Positions 7,429 through 18,331 of a DNA stretch of 64,000 bases are shown here, in pieces. Each line of letters opens with the position of its first letter. Within the stretch, counting starts at the first letter, position 1. Origin of the DNA: Microthrixaceae bacterium (GTDB lineage: Bacteria; Actinomycetota; Acidimicrobiia; Acidimicrobiales; Microtrichaceae); the NCBI GenBank assembly GCA_027493675.1, contig JAOSKI010000045.1, positions 62,001 to 126,000 on the forward strand. The letters are read 5' to 3'. The notes below the pieces were generated by a model. That model was not told where the DNA came from and searched no databases. It saw only the letters and a program-made list of their open reading frames with translations. A program made the position numbers and the translations under genes.

Positions 7429-9902
7429 TCATGTGAACGGCACCGCCGGGAGGTTGGTGACCACGTCGGTGCCGTCGGGTGCAGGCGTGGGGACTGGTCG
7501 GTGTGGCGTGGGAGTCGCGGCAGCTCCTCACGACGTGGGTTGCGCCTCGTCTCGATGATCCCGGCCCCAGCGCTATCTGCTCGTCCCAGTGGAACACGAC
7601 TGCGACCTCACCCTCGACGAGGCTGTAGGTGACCTGGTCATGTGTTGCCCGGACCGCTATCACATGGTCGCGGTGGCGGAGCTTGAAGGTGAGGCTCTCC
7701 AGCCCAGAAGGGATGACCGGCTGGAAGCGCAGGTCACCCTCGTAGTCACGGAAGCCGCCGAACCCGTTCACCAACGCCATCCAAATGCCCCCTGCAGCCG
7801 CGAGGTGGATCCCGTCGGAGACGTTGTGTGAGAGATCCAACAGGTCGACCAGAGCGGATTCCACGAAGTACTCCACGCCGTTCTGGGTGAGCCCCAGCTC
7901 GGTAGCCATCACCGACTGGACCGGTGCCGACAACGACGAGTCGCCGGTGGTCAGGGGGTCGTAGTACTCGAAGACGCGCCGCTTCTCCTCGGTGGTGAAG
8001 CGGTGGCCCAAGAGGAACGTCGCCGCAACCACGTCCGCCTGCTTGATGACCTGGTGCCGATAGATCTCCAGTGGGTGGAAGTGCAACAACAACGGGTAGT
8101 TCTCCGCCGGAGTGCCGGCGAAGTCCCAGCGTTCACGGTTGAGGAAGCCGTCGTCCTGCAGGTGAACCCGCTCACGTTCGTCCCAGGGGACGTGCATCGC
8201 CTCTCCTGCACGTCTCCACACATCCTCCTCGTGGTCCTCCAACGAGGTGAGTCTCACCACCTCTGCGTACTCCTTCGGTCGGCGTGAACGCATCCACTCT
8301 GCTACCTCGGCGGCGCTGAGCAGGTTCTCGCGGGCCATGAGGTTCGTGTAGAGGTTGTTGTCGACCACGGTGGTGTACTCGTCGGGACCGGTGACGCCGT
8401 TGATCACGAACTCGCCGCCCATGCGTTCGCTGAAGAAGCCGAGGTCGACCCAGAAGCGGGCGGTCTCGATGAGGATCTCGAAGCCGGGATCCGCGATCAC
8501 GTCCAGGTCGCCGGTCGCCCGGATGTACTTGCGGATCGCCCAGACGACATCCGCGCTGATGTGGTACTGCGCGGTGCCGGCTGCGTAGTAGGTGGACGCC
8601 TCCTCGCCGTTGATCGTCCGCCACGGGTACAGGGCCCCCACGTGTCCCACCTCCCGTGCCCGGCGCCTTGCGGGTTCGAGCATCCCCGCGCGGAATCCGA
8701 CGAAGTTCCGTGCCAGCTGGGGCAGCGTGTACGACAACAGGGGCAACACGTAGATGTCGGCGTCCCAGAAGTACTGGCCTTCGTAGCCGGTGCCGGTGAG
8801 CCCTTTGGCGGGGAAGCCCAGCCCGTTCGGCACGTGCGGTGTTCTGGAACACCTGGAAGAGGTTGTAGCGGATCATCGACTGGGCCTGTTCGCAGCCGCC
8901 CACCTCGATGTCGCCGATGTCCCACCACCGGCGGGTTCGTTGCTCCTGGAGCCGCCCCAGCTCCTCGATCCCCACGTGCAACGCACGGTCCAGGGTCTGT
9001 CGCACCCGGAACCCGAGCTCCTCGGCCCCGGTGCGCTGCGACGCTGGTAGGCGACGAACTTGCGCAACCGCACCGGCTCTTCGGGTTGCGCGCCGACGAT
9101 GGTCACGGTGCGCGCCATACCCGGTTCGGCCGTCGTGGCCTGTTCGAATCCCGTTCCGTCGTGAAGCACGTGGTGATGCCACATGCCACGGTCATGCCCG
9201 AGCTGCGCGTTGCCATGGTCAGCAGCGCCCGGTTCTCGCAGGCATGGTGGCTCACGGGCAAGAGCACACCCTCCAACGACGGCGCGCGCTCGGGTCGAGC
9301 TCCTCGTCGTGGTCGAGGCGGCGTTGGGGAACCGCGAGCTCCGAGGCGATCGTGAGGGTGCCCGATCCGTCGAGCATCTCGACTTCGTAGTCGAACACCA
9401 CCACATGGCGGTGCTCGAGCGACACGAAGCGCTTCGTTCGCAGCACCATCGAACGACCGTCGGGTGTCTCCCATTCCACCTCGCGCCGCAGCAGCCCACG
9501 GCGCAGGTCGAGTGTGCGTTCGCTTCGTCGCACCATCACGCGGTCCATGCGGAACGGCTCGTCGTCCACGTAGAGCTTCATGAGGGTCGCGCCGGGCACC
9601 CCCCACGATCGTCTGGCCGGTGGTGGCGAAGCCGTACGCGGCCTCGCCGTAGGTGATCGGTGACGTCTCGTGGAATCCGTTGATCAGCGTCGCCCGCTCG
9701 TAGCTGGGTTCGTCCTCCTCGAGCGCGCCACGCACCCCGATGAACCCGTTGGAGGTTGCGAGCAGTGTCTCCGCTTCGGCGATGTGGCGTCCCTGGTGGT
9801 CGTGGTGAACCAGCGCCCGGGGCGCCATTCGAAGTCGGCGAACTGTGCCTGCGGAGCGGCGAATCCTGCCATCACGCGGTCCCAAAGGGTCGGTTCGCTC
9901 AC
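7429..9902 (-). CDS. Glycoside hydrolase family 65 disaccharide phosphorylase
   Basis: Members phosphorolyse maltose, trehalose, kojibiose or related glucosides to beta-glucose 1-phosphate. The sequence shows the N-terminal beta domain (FIGVRGALEED, YVDDEPFRMDR) and the (alpha/alpha)6 barrel with GTGYEGQYFWDADIYVLP, ALYPWRTINGEEAS (catalytic Glu in GEE), AQYHISADVVWA, VINGVTGPDEYTTVVDNNLY and KQADVVAATFLL with the phosphate-binding loop near GDSSLSAPV. The start is GTG 9902 (MSEPTLWDRV) and the reconstructed stop TGA 7431-7429, ~825 aa, the usual size. At least five single-base shifts occur. No beta-phosphoglucomutase gene is adjacent, so the substrate remains open. Confidence 0.85.
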
Positions 9903-9970
9903 GCGCTCAGTATGTCGCGGGGGACCTGAATCCGATGGTCCGGCTGTCTTGCTGATCAGCCCCACGCCCT

Positions 9971-11298
9971 TCAGCCGGACACGGCGTGCACCGGGTTGAC
10001 GATCCCGTGGCCGAACGCAACGTCGACCCCGGGTGCTCCTGCGTCGTCTGCGGTGGAGGTCAACCGGGCGGCGACCGCATCGGGTGTCAGCGAAGGGTCC
10101 AGTCCGATGAGCAGCGCAGCGACACCCGACACGAACGGGGTCGCCATCGAGGTTCCCGACTTGTACCCGTAGGTTCCCCCCGGGGTGCTCGACACGATGG
10201 AGGTTCCCGGCGCCGCGATGTCGACGTAGCTCCCGCTGGTGGAGAACGTCGATATCGAGCGGTTCGAGCTGATCGATGCCACGGCCAGGGTGCGGTTGTC
10301 CGCCGCGGGGTAGTTCTTCGCTCCAAGCGGTCCTCCGTTGCCGGCGGCCGCCACCACGACCACTCCGTTGGCCTTGGCGTAGGTGACGGCGTTGGTCATG
10401 GCCTGGCTCTGCTGGGTGGTACCGAGCGAGAGGTTGACGACCTCCGCCCCCGCGCCGACAGCCCAGGTGATCCCGGCTGCCACATCGGAGCTCCAACCGG
10501 AGCCCGAGGCGCCGAGAACGCGCACCGGGATGATGGTCGCCTGCGGAGCGACGCCTCGAATGCCCACCGCGTGTCCGCGGTGGCTGCGGCGATCCCGGCC
10601 ACATGGGTTCCATGGCCGTGTGGATCCGAGTTGCCACCGCCGGCGCTCACAGCGGCTGCACCGTTGAGCGAGGTGCCTCCAGGGGTCGTGTGGCCGGCCA
10701 GATCGGGGTGCGTCGCGTCGACCCCGGTGTCCACCACGGCGATGTCGACTCCGGATCCGCGGCCACAGGCCCATGCGGGGGAGTAGGGAGTGACCGTGTC
10801 GGACCACTGCTGTGAACGCAGTGGGTCGCCGGCCCCGCTCGCCGCGGATTCGGGCGCGGTGCCTTCGATGACAGTTGCTGTGACAGTGCTCGAGGCCTCC
10901 ACCGAGAGGATCGGGTCCGTCTCGTCGTGCAATGTGCGATCGAGCTCTGCGACCTCCACGGTGTGGAACTCGGGACGGCCGGCGTCGTCGGTGGTGATGT
11001 CGACGGTTCCGCTTCCCGAAAGCGAGTCCACGGCGGCTCCGAACGCCAACAGGTCGAGTTCGTCGCCCTCGATGGCCTCGAAGGCCGCCGGGTCGCCACC
11101 CCGCGCGGAGGCCGCGGCCGTGCAGCTCACCGGGGACGGTGGTCGTGGTGCGACGCTGCGCGCCGGCGTGGCTCCGGGGTTCCTCACGGGTACGGTCCCC
11201 GGTGGTGGTGCGGTCTGGCATCCAGCTGTGAGGACCGCCACGACGACGGCTGTGACAGCTGCGAAGCGCCGTGTGATGTCGGGGGAAGTCCTAGCCAT
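9971..11298 (-). CDS. Subtilisin-like serine protease (S8), lipoprotein
   Basis: Secreted endopeptidase. ATG 11298 begins a signal with a lipobox (VVAVLTAGC). The catalytic triad is visible: Asp in DIAVVDTGVDATHPDL, His in HGHGTHVAGIAA and Ser in SGTSMATPFVSG; oxyanion Asn is in VVAAAGNGG. An N-terminal pro-region of ~120 residues precedes the catalytic domain, and the protein ends with NPVHAVSG and TGA 9973-9971. One frame change near 10560 separates the His segment from the rest. It could mature in the cell envelope or be released. Confidence 0.9.
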
Positions 11299-11367
11299 CG
11301 GGATCAGCTCCTTGGGGGAGGAGGCCTCTGGGACAGCGTCGGGATACCGCCACGGGGTCCTGAGAAC

Positions 11368-11422
11368 AATGGGCCGTGCGGCGGTGCTGAATGGGCCGTG
11401 CGGCGGTGCTGAATGGGCCGTG
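11368..11422. repeat. 22-bp tandem repeat, 2.5 copies
   Basis: AATGGGCCGTGCGGCGGTGC plus TG is present at 11368-11389 and 11390-11411 and partly at 11412-11422. It sits in the gap between the protease start and the smpB stop, both of which lie on the minus strand. Confidence 0.85.
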
Positions 11423-11476
11423 TGGCCCACTTCTCGGGCGTGCCCGATGCTCGGATTCGCCGGGGCCCGGTGGCGC

Positions 11477-11980
11477 TCAGTTGCCCCGGGCGACGCGCGA
11501 CATGGCGCGACGGGCCTCGCGGTCGGCCTCGCGCTTGGCGAGGTCGTGGCGCTTGTCCACGGTCTTGCGTCCCTTGCCGGTGGCAAGCTCCACCTTCACT
11601 CGGCCGTCGCGGAAGTAGAGCCTCAACGGCACCAACGTGAGCCGGTCGGTCTGCATCCTGTGGCCGAGCCGGTCGATCTCGTGGCGGTGCATCAGGAGCT
11701 TGCGTGGGCGATCCGGGTCGTGGCCGGAGTGCTCCTGGGCGTGCGCGTAAGGTGCGATGTGAAGGCCGTGCAGCCACGCCTCGCCGCCGTGGATCTGGGC
11801 GTAGGCCTCGGCGATCTGAACCGTTGCGGCCCGTAGGGACTTGACCTCGCTGCCGCTGAGCACGATTCCTGCCTCGAAGCTGTCGCCCAGCTCGTAGTCG
11901 CGGCGCGCCCTGCGGTTGGTGGCGATCGTTTGGTCGTTGCGCGAACGTGCGTCTGAGGCACCCTTGGGTGACTTGGCCAT
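11477..11980 (-). CDS. smpB: SsrA-binding protein SmpB
   Basis: Binds the tRNA-like domain of tmRNA and delivers it to stalled ribosomes. Intact, 167 aa from ATG 11980. Recognisable features are TNRRARRDYELGDSFEAGI, LSGSEVKSLR, AYAQIHGGEAWLHGLHIAPY and the C-terminal basic tail KGRKTVDKRHDLAKREADRE that folds on the ribosome. The N-terminal extension MAKSPKGASDARS is longer than in E. coli but common in Actinobacteria. Its RNA partner ssrA is in the same window, 11 kb away on the other strand. Confidence 0.96.
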   Translation of the reverse strand: MAKSPKGASDARSRNDQTIATNRRARRDYELGDSFEAGIVLSGSEVKSLRAATVQIAEAYAQIHGGEAWLHGLHIAPYAHAQEHSGHDPDRPRKLLMHRHEIDRLGHRMQTDRLTLVPLRLYFRDGRVKVELATGKGRKTVDKRHDLAKREADREARRAMSRVARGN

Positions 11981-12046
11981 GGGGGCGCGATGGTACCGGC
12001 GACCGCGGGTGCTGAGGGCACCGGCGCCACCGCTAGGTTGTGCCCG

Positions 12047-12454
12047 ATGTTGTCGATCACCGAGACGCACCGCAGCGAGATGGTCGCGCATGCGCTCGTG
12101 GGGTTCCCCCTCGAGGCGTGTGGCCTCCTGGTGGGCACGGACCGCGGTGAGCTAAGGGAGTTCCATCCGTGTGAGAACGTCGCCGCGAGCTCCAAGCTGT
12201 ACACCGTCGCACCCCGTGACATGCTGCGGGTCGATCGGGCCGCCGAGGACGCCGGGCTGGCTGTGATCGGGGTGATGCACAGCCACACCCACACCGACCC
12301 CTATCCGTCGCCCACCGACGTCGAACAGGCCCCCGATCCCGAGTGGCACTACGTGATCGTGTCGCTGCGTCACGACGCACCGATGCTGCGGTCCTTCCGC
12401 ATCGTCGACGGTGGCATCACCGAGGAGCCGGTCGCGGTTACTTTCGGGACCTGA
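12047..12454 (+). CDS. mec: JAMM/MPN metalloprotease (Mec-like, M67)
   Basis: A zinc peptidase that in Mycobacterium tuberculosis (Rv1334) releases cysteine from the sulfur carrier CysO. The JAMM motif is complete: Glu23 in PLEACG, His78-Ser-His80 and, after seven residues, Ser88-x-x-Asp91. Intact, 135 aa; ATG 12047 places the MPN fold at the usual distance. It heads the cysM-murI run in the order of Rv1334-Rv1341, which supports a role in the CysO/CysM cysteine pathway, but no cysO gene lies between it and cysM. Confidence 0.85.
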   Translation: MLSITETHRSEMVAHALVGFPLEACGLLVGTDRGELREFHPCENVAASSKLYTVAPRDMLRVDRAAEDAGLAVIGVMHSHTHTDPYPSPTDVEQAPDPEWHYVIVSLRHDAPMLRSFRIVDGGITEEPVAVTFGT

Positions 12455-12460
12455 ATCCCT

Positions 12461-12516
12461 ACCATAATGGTCGGGAATCCTGTTGGTCAGGAATACCATC
12501 GATCAGGATCGTCGAT
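12461..12516 (+). promoter_or_regulatory. Triplicated 16-nt-spaced repeat before cysM (putative operator)
   Basis: GGTCGGGAAT (12469), GGTCAGGAAT (12485) and GATCAGGATC (12501) begin exactly 16 bases apart. Overlapping the first is the symmetric ACCATAATGGT (12461-12471), which also contains a CATAAT -10-like hexamer. The arrangement lies between mec and cysM and resembles the sites of Rrf2-type cysteine or iron-sulfur regulators, though that assignment is only inferred. Confidence 0.5.
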
Positions 12517-12537
12517 GCCGGAGAGCCAGGTGGCGCC

Positions 12538-13484
12538 ATGACCGTCTACAACAGCGTTCTGGAGATGATCGGCAACACACCGGTCGTGGACGTGTCGGGC
12601 CTCAGCCCCGATCCGGCGGTCCGGATCCTCGCGAAGATGGAGGGCCAGAACCCCGCGGGTTCGGTCAAGGACCGCATAGCGCTCGCCATGATCACCGAGG
12701 CCGAGGACGACGGCACGCTCGCGCCGGGTTGCACGATCATCGAGCCGTCCTCGGGGAACACCGGCATCGCGATGGCGATGATCTGTCGCATCAAGGGGTA
12801 CAACCTCAAGATCGTCCTGCCCGAGAACGTCTCCATCGAGCGGCGCCAGCTCCTGGAGGTCTTCGGAGCCGAGATCATCCCCTCACCGGGCGCGGAGGGG
12901 TCCAACGGCGCGGTGCGGCGGGCGCAGGCCCTGGCGGACGAAACCGGACTGGGTGTTCCTGTACCAGTACGGCAACGAAGCCAACCCACGTGCCCACTAC
13001 ATGACCACCGGTCCGGAGATATGGCGAGACGTGCCCGACATCACCCACTTCGTGGCAGGGCTAGGCACCTCCGGGACCTTGCTGGGTGTGGGCACGTTCC
13101 TCAAGGAGCAGAACCCCGAGGTGAAGGTGCTCGCGGTGGAGCCACCCTCGGGCGAACAGGTGGAGGGTCTGCGTTCGCTGGACGACGGCTACATCCCACC
13201 GGTGTTCGAGAAGTGGGGCGGCTACGACGTGCTCGACGGCAAGTCGATCGTGAGGCCCCGGGAGTCACTCGAGCACACACGCATGTTGGCCGAGGTGGGC
13301 ATCTTCTCGGGCATCTCTGCAGGAGCGGCCCTCGCAGGAAGCGCGCAAGGTGGCCGAACGCATCGACTCGGGTGTGGTCGTGTTCGTGATCAGCGACTAC
13401 GGCTGGAAGTACCTGTCGACCGGTGCTTGGACCCTCGACCTGGACGAAGCGGCGCGCAACGCAGAGAAGGTGATCTACTTCTGA
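12538..13484 (+). CDS. cysM: Cysteine synthase CysM-type (PLP)
   Basis: Makes cysteine from an activated serine; actinobacterial CysM can use O-phosphoserine and thiocarboxylated CysO. PLP lysine is Lys44 in AGSVKDR; the substrate loop PSSGNTG and phosphate-binding GLGTSGTL are present, with the C-terminal SDYGWKYLSTGAW typical of Rv1336-like CysM. ATG 12538 is preceded by GGAG-like bases. Two indels (near 12955 and 13330) split the frame. It follows mec by 83 bases with the repeat array in between. Confidence 0.92.
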
Positions 13485-13543
13485 GGGGCCAACCGTGACG
13501 CAGGCTCCTTCGGATCCGGGGATCCCCCCGGTAGCCTTCGGAG

Positions 13544-14363
13544 GTGGACCGGCGGCCCATCGGGATGTTCGATTCCGGATTCGGAGGCCTCACGGTCGCG
13601 CGCGCGTTGATCGACCTGATGCCCGAAGAGGACCTGGTGTACCTGGGTGACACCGCCCGCTACCCCTACGGTTCGCGTTCGCTGGATGAGGTCGCCGCCT
13701 TCTCCCGTCAGATCGCCGAGCACCTGATCGCGGACCATGGGGTGAAGCTCCTCGTGGTTGCGTGCAACACGGCTTCCGCGGCCGCACTCGACGAGCTGGC
13801 CGAACACGTCGACGTGCCTGTGGTGGGAGTGATCGAACCCGGCGTGCGGGCGTTGCTGGAGGCCACCGTGACAGGCCACGTCGGGGTGATCGGCACGGTC
13901 GGAACCATCGCATCGGGTGCCTATCAGGCGGCGGTGGCGGATCTCGATGCGACCCGTGCCGGGTCGACCGAACTTTGCGGCGGTGGCGTGCCCCGGTTTC
14001 GTCGAGTTCGTCGAGCGCGGCGACTTCGATTCAACAGAGGTGCACCTGCTGGCGGAGCGTCTGCTGGCGCCCGTGTCGGAGGCCAAGGTCGACACGCTCC
14101 TGTTGGGCTGCAACGCATTATCCCTATCTGGCCCGCACGATCATCGACGTGTTGGGTTCCGATGTGATGCTTCGTCTCGTCGGCCGACGAGACCGCGTCT
14201 CGAGGTACGCAGGCTCATCGCCGAATCACAGGTGGGCAACCCGGAGCACAACGTGGGAACACACGAGTTCTGGACCACCGGCGACGTGAACCGCTTCGAG
14301 CAGCTCGGGCGTGAGCTTCTGGGCCCCGAGCTGCGCGCGGCGCGTCAGGTGAGCCTTCGATGA
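13544..14363 (+). CDS. murI: Glutamate racemase
   Basis: Supplies D-glutamate for peptidoglycan. The two cofactor-free catalytic cysteines are recognisable: VVACNTASA and, after correction of an extra A near 14115, LLLGCTHYP. The N-terminal IGMFDSGFGGLTVARAL and YLGDTARYPYG are diagnostic. GTG 13544 is chosen as start because the conserved GMFDSG begins six codons later. Frame errors occur near 13970, 14115 and 14190. The end TGA 14361-14363 overlaps the ATG of the next gene by two bases. Confidence 0.93.
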
Positions 14364-15185
14364 AGCTCACGGTGCTCGGCTGTTCCGGCACATTTGGGGC
14401 GCCCGACTGCGCCTGCAGTGGCTATCTCGTGCAGGCCGGGGGAGCCTCGGTGCTTCTGGATGCCGGTCCGGGAACCCTGGCCGAGCTGCAGCGTCACATG
14501 CGCATCGAGGACCTCGACGCACTGCTGATCAGCCACTCGCACCCAGACCACTGGGTGGAGGCTCCCGTGATGCGCAACGCCCTGCGCTACGTGCTGCAGA
14601 GCGAGGGCCTACCGGTGTACTCGACCTCGGAGACCCTGGGCCTGATCACCGAGATCAGCCACGATCGCGTGGAACCCACCTTCGAGCTGTCCGAGATCGC
14701 CGACGGCGCCGAGGTCTCGGTCGGTCCATTGCGGATCCGTTGCTCTCGGACCGATCATCCGCCCGGAGACGCTCGCGTTCTGCCTCGACGACGGTGAACG
14801 ACGCCTCGCCTACAGCGCGGATACGGGGCCGGGGTGGTCCTTCTCGGAGTTCGGGGCGGCGGTGGACCTGGCGATCTGCGAGGCGACGTTCCGTGACGGC
14901 ACCCCGATCGCCGAGCAGGCAGCCTTCTCCGATGTCGGCATCCACCTGACCGCGCTCGAAGCGGGTGCGATGGCCCGGGCCTCCGGCGCCCGTTCGCTGC
15001 TGTTGACCCACCTGCTGCCGGGGGAGGACCGTGAAGGTGCGAAGGCCGAGGCCGCCTCCGCCTATGGTGGCGAGGTGGCCGTGGCGGGGCAGTGGGCTCG
15101 TCGTCGACCTCTGAGGGTCCGCCGGGACCCGGACGCGGTGCGGCCCTCCGACGAGCCCGTGCAAGCCACGGAGAAACGAGTGTGA
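14360..15185 (+). CDS. MBL-fold metallohydrolase (Rv1339-like)
   Basis: Metallo-beta-lactamase fold, about 275 aa, with LTVLGCSGTFG at the start, the metal site SHSHPDHW, then YSADTGPG and a late His in LLTHLLPG. The M. tuberculosis homologue at the same position in this gene order (Rv1339) has been described as an atypical cyclic-nucleotide phosphodiesterase; that function is only suggested here. ATG 14360 overlaps the murI stop, implying coupled translation. One frame change near 14755. Confidence 0.8.
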
Positions 15186-15188
15186 ACC

Positions 15189-15926
15189 GTGCGCCCCGAT
15201 GGCCGTGCCCCAGACGAGCTCCGTCCCCACAGCTTCGAGCGTGACTTCACCGCATATGCCGCCGGTTCGGTGCTGGTGACCTTCGGGTACACCAAGGTGC
15301 TGTGCACCGCCATGATCGACGAGGACACACCCCGCTGGATGCGCAACTCCGGCAAGGGCTGGGTCACCGCGGAGTACTCGATGCTTCCCGGTTCCTCACC
15401 TGAGCGGATCCGCCGCGAGACCAACGGGCCCAAGGGACGCACCCAGGAGATCCAGCGGCTCATCGGCCGTGCCCTGCGCTCGGTGTGCGACATGCGGGCA
15501 CTGGGGGAGCGGCAGGTCCTGATCGACTGCGACGTGCTACAGGCAGACGGCGGCACCCGCACCGCGGCGATCTGCGGTGCGTACCTGGCGCTCTCGGACG
15601 CGCTGGTACGGCCCCGCCAGGCGGGGCTCATAGAGGTGGATCCCCTCACCGACGTGCTGGGTGCGGTGTCGGTGGGTGTGATCGACGGTGAGGTCCGCCT
15701 CGACCTGCCCTATGCGGAGGACTCGACCGCGGAGACCGACATGAACGTGGTCATGACCGGTGACGGACGCTTCGTGGAGGTGCAGGGGACCGCCGAAGCC
15801 GAGCCGTTCAGCCGCGCCGAGTTGGAGTCGCTTCTCGGGCTCGCCGAGAAGGGCATTCGTGAGATCAACGAGTTGCAGCGTGAGTACATGGCCATCGAGG
15901 TGGCTCCCCGGCCCCTCGGACGCTGA
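15189..15926 (+). CDS. rph: Ribonuclease PH
   Basis: Phosphorolytic 3'-5' exoribonuclease that trims tRNA 3' ends. Intact, 245 aa from GTG 15189. Diagnostic pieces are [52 protein letters not shown] (phosphate-binding Arg), [16 protein letters not shown] and [12 protein letters not shown]. It starts three bases after the preceding stop and is followed by rdgB, a frequent pairing. Confidence 0.96.
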   Translation: MRPDGRAPDELRPHSFERDFTAYAAGSVLVTFGYTKVLCTAMIDEDTPRWMRNSGKGWVTAEYSMLPGSSPERIRRETNGPKGRTQEIQRLIGRALRSVCDMRALGERQVLIDCDVLQADGGTRTAAICGAYLALSDALVRPRQAGLIEVDPLTDVLGAVSVGVIDGEVRLDLPYAEDSTAETDMNVVMTGDGRFVEVQGTAEAEPFSRAELESLLGLAEKGIREINELQREYMAIEVAPRPLGR

Positions 15927-15954
15927 GAGGGTCGCGTCAGCGAGGAGAGCTTTC

Positions 15955-16596
15955 GTGAAGGTTCCGTCACCGATCGTGCTGGCGACGGCCAACCAGGCCA
16001 AGGCAGCGGAGTTGGCCGAAGCGCTCGCGGCGCCGAGGCGGGTCACCTCGGGGCTGGTCGGGTCGGGCGACGAGGCGATCACGGTCCTGACACGCCCGCC
16101 GGAGGTACCCGAGATCGACGAGACAGCCGACGACTTCGAGGGCAACGCCCGCCTCAAGGCGGCGGCTGTGTCGGAGGTGACCGGCTGCGCCGCGGTCGCC
16201 GACGACTCGGGGGCTCGAGGTGGACCACCTCGACGGGGCTCCCGGTGTGCACTCGGCTCGCTACGCCGGCGACGATGCGGACGACGCGGCCAACCTCGCG
16301 AAGCTCCTCGACGCGCTCAGGAACCTTCCCGAGGACGACCCCGGCCGCCGTGCACGCTTCCGCTGCGCGGTGGTGCTGATCGTCCCGGGTTCGGCGACCG
16401 TGACAGGCCACGGGAGCGTCGAGGGTCGAATCGTCGCTGCGCCCGCGGTTCGCACGGGTTCGGCTACGACCCGGTGTTCGTGCCCGACGACGGAGACGGC
16501 CGCACCTTCGCAGAGATGTCCTCAACCGAGAAGCTCGCGATCAGCCACCGGGGCCGGGCGCTGCGTGACCTGGTGGCGGGCATCGAACGTGCCTGA
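15955..16596 (+). CDS. rdgB: XTP/dITP pyrophosphatase (RdgB/HAM1)
   Basis: Removes non-canonical purine nucleotides. Starts at GTG 15955 with [18 protein letters not shown], has [19 protein letters not shown] followed by [19 protein letters not shown], and ends [33 protein letters not shown], all HAM1 hallmarks. One-base errors near 16205 and 16440 break it into three frames. It ends the mec-cysM-murI-rph run. Confidence 0.93.
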   Translation: MKVPSPIVLATANQAKAAELAEALAAPRRVTSGLVGSGDEAITVLTRPPEVPEIDETADDFEGNARLKAAAVSEVTGCAAVADDSGARGGPPRRGSRCALGSLRRRRCGRRGQPREAPRRAQEPSRGRPRPPCTLPLRGGADRPGFGDRDRPRERRGSNRRCARGSHGFGYDPVFVPDDGDGRTFAEMSSTEKLAISHRGRALRDLVAGIERA

Positions 16597-16631
16597 GGGG
16601 CGGCAAGGCCCCGGACTCACCAACCTCGGAC

Positions 16632-17638
16632 TCACCAACCCCGGAGGTCGACCGGCAAGGCCTCCAGCACCTCTTCGCCGTCGACTACGTGGAGCGTCTC
16701 GTGGTAAGCCACGGTCGGGTCCACATGCGCAGGCAGGACCCGCAGTCGCGAGCCCACCTCAGGCAGCTCACCGCTGTCGCCTGGCAGCACCGTGGTGTGC
16801 TCGTCGGAGCAGAAGAACACCGACAGGCCCGGAACGGTTGGGTCGCCGTGATCCATGCCGAGCGACTTGAGCCCGCAGTCGAGCACGCACCAGCCCTTCG
16901 GACTGACCGACACGACTGTTGCCTCGAGGCTCAAAGCGATGCCGAAGGGCAGGGCCAGGTGCTCGTAGTGGGTGTCCATGAGCAGGTAGCTGCCTGCCTG
17001 CACCTCGTCGGTTCCGGGGTGCATGTCGTAGGTGCCGGTAGCTCCCGCCGAGGTGATGCCTCCGCCCACGTCCTCGAGTGCCTGGTACAGCAGCGCCATG
17101 GATTCCTCGACCGCTCCCGCTCGCGCCGAACGGTCCGGGTTGCCCACGGCGTGACCCTCGTAGCCCATCACCCCTCTCACGACGAGACCCGCCTCACGTG
17201 CCCGTTGTGCCAGTCGGCCGGCGTCGGAGGGTAGGCAGCCACAGCGCGGAGGCCCACGTCCACGTCGACGAGCACGTCGGCCCCCGCCTTCGCTGCCACG
17301 TCGATGGTGGCCTCGGAGTCCACCGCAACGGTCACCTGGGCGTCGCCGCGGCGCACCAAGGCCGCCAGCCGGTCCTCATCGAGGGTCTCGTTCGCCAGCA
17401 GCAGGTCGTCGCCAAGGCCCGCGTTCGCCATGCCCTCCATCTCTCGCAGGGTCGCGCAGCAGAAGCTGCGGTGTCCTGCGCGGCCTGCGACATGGCGTGC
17501 GAGCTCGGTGGACTTGAACGCCTTCACGTGTGGGCGCAGGCGATCCCCGGGCCGGGCGGCGGCCATGGCATCGATGTTCGAGTCGAGCGTGGATGAGTCG
17601 ACGATCAGGGCCGGTGTGCGCAGTTCGCCGACGTGCAT
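16632..17638 (-). CDS. D-threonine aldolase/D-serine dehydratase-like PLP enzyme
   Basis: Fold-type III PLP enzyme related to alanine racemase N-domains. ATG 17638 opens with LRTPALIVDSSTLDSNI; the PLP lysine is in LRPHVKAFKSTELA. The C-terminal DSD1-like metal site is recognisable in VLPAHVDPTVAYHETLHVV, where a His and an acidic or Cys residue normally bind Zn; here Asp replaces the usual Cys. ~335 aa, one frame change near 17230. The substrate (D-threonine, D-serine or a 3-hydroxy D-amino acid) cannot be fixed from sequence. Convergent with rdgB. Confidence 0.75.
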
Positions 17639-17688
17639 CCGCCGACGGTACTTCCACTGGCGCGGGTACGCGCGGGTACCTTCGACCG

Positions 17689-18312
17689 ATGCGTGGACGA
17701 CACCTTGCGGCCCTTGTGGCCCTGCTGTGGGTGGCAGTGCCGTCGTGCGTGGATGCAGGCGAGCGTGTGGCGGTGCTCGGCGATTCGATCACCGCGCTCG
17801 ACGCTGGAGCCCTCGAGGAGGACCTCGGCGACGACTACCGGTTCAGCATCTCGGGCACCCCTGGGGCGACCGCCGATCAGGTGCTTCCTGAGGCGCAGGA
17901 GTTGGCGCAGAGGAGCTTCGATCAGGTGATCATCAACCTGGGGACCAACGACGTGCTCCAGTGGGGGTCACCCGAGCAGGCGGTGGCGGCGATTGCGCAG
18001 TACGTGGTCATGTTCGACTCCGCACGGTGTGTGCACGTGGTCACGGTCAACGAGAACATGCAGAACCAACTGGACGGCCGTTCGACCTCGGATGGTGCCC
18101 GGGAGCTCAACGATGCGTTGAGGGCTTTCGCGGAGACCCAGGACCACGTGACGGTCATCGACTGGAACGCGGCGGCGGAGCAGAGCCTCAACGGTGCCGA
18201 ACCGCCGAGCAGCACCCTCACCAGTGATTCGATCCATCCCACCCCCGAGGGCAACCAGGTGCTCAACGGGCTCTATGGCGACGCACTCGGTGGGTGTGCG
18301 CGGGCGTTCTGA
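17689..18312 (+). CDS. Secreted SGNH/GDSL hydrolase
   Basis: Intact, 207 aa with an N-terminal signal (LAALVALLWVAVPSC) that may be a lipobox. The SGNH blocks are VAVLGDSITALD (catalytic Ser), SGTPGATADQVL, INLGTNDVLQWG (Asn) and DSIHPTPEGN (Asp-His). It is a likely extracytoplasmic esterase or acyl-hydrolase. Promoters must lie in the 50-base gap to the divergent PLP gene. The next feature is a tRNA in opposite orientation. Confidence 0.8.
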   Translation: MRGRHLAALVALLWVAVPSCVDAGERVAVLGDSITALDAGALEEDLGDDYRFSISGTPGATADQVLPEAQELAQRSFDQVIINLGTNDVLQWGSPEQAVAAIAQYVVMFDSARCVHVVTVNENMQNQLDGRSTSDGARELNDALRAFAETQDHVTVIDWNAAAEQSLNGAEPPSSTLTSDSIHPTPEGNQVLNGLYGDALGGCARAF

Positions 18313-18331
18313 GCGGGTCCCCTGCGCAGGG

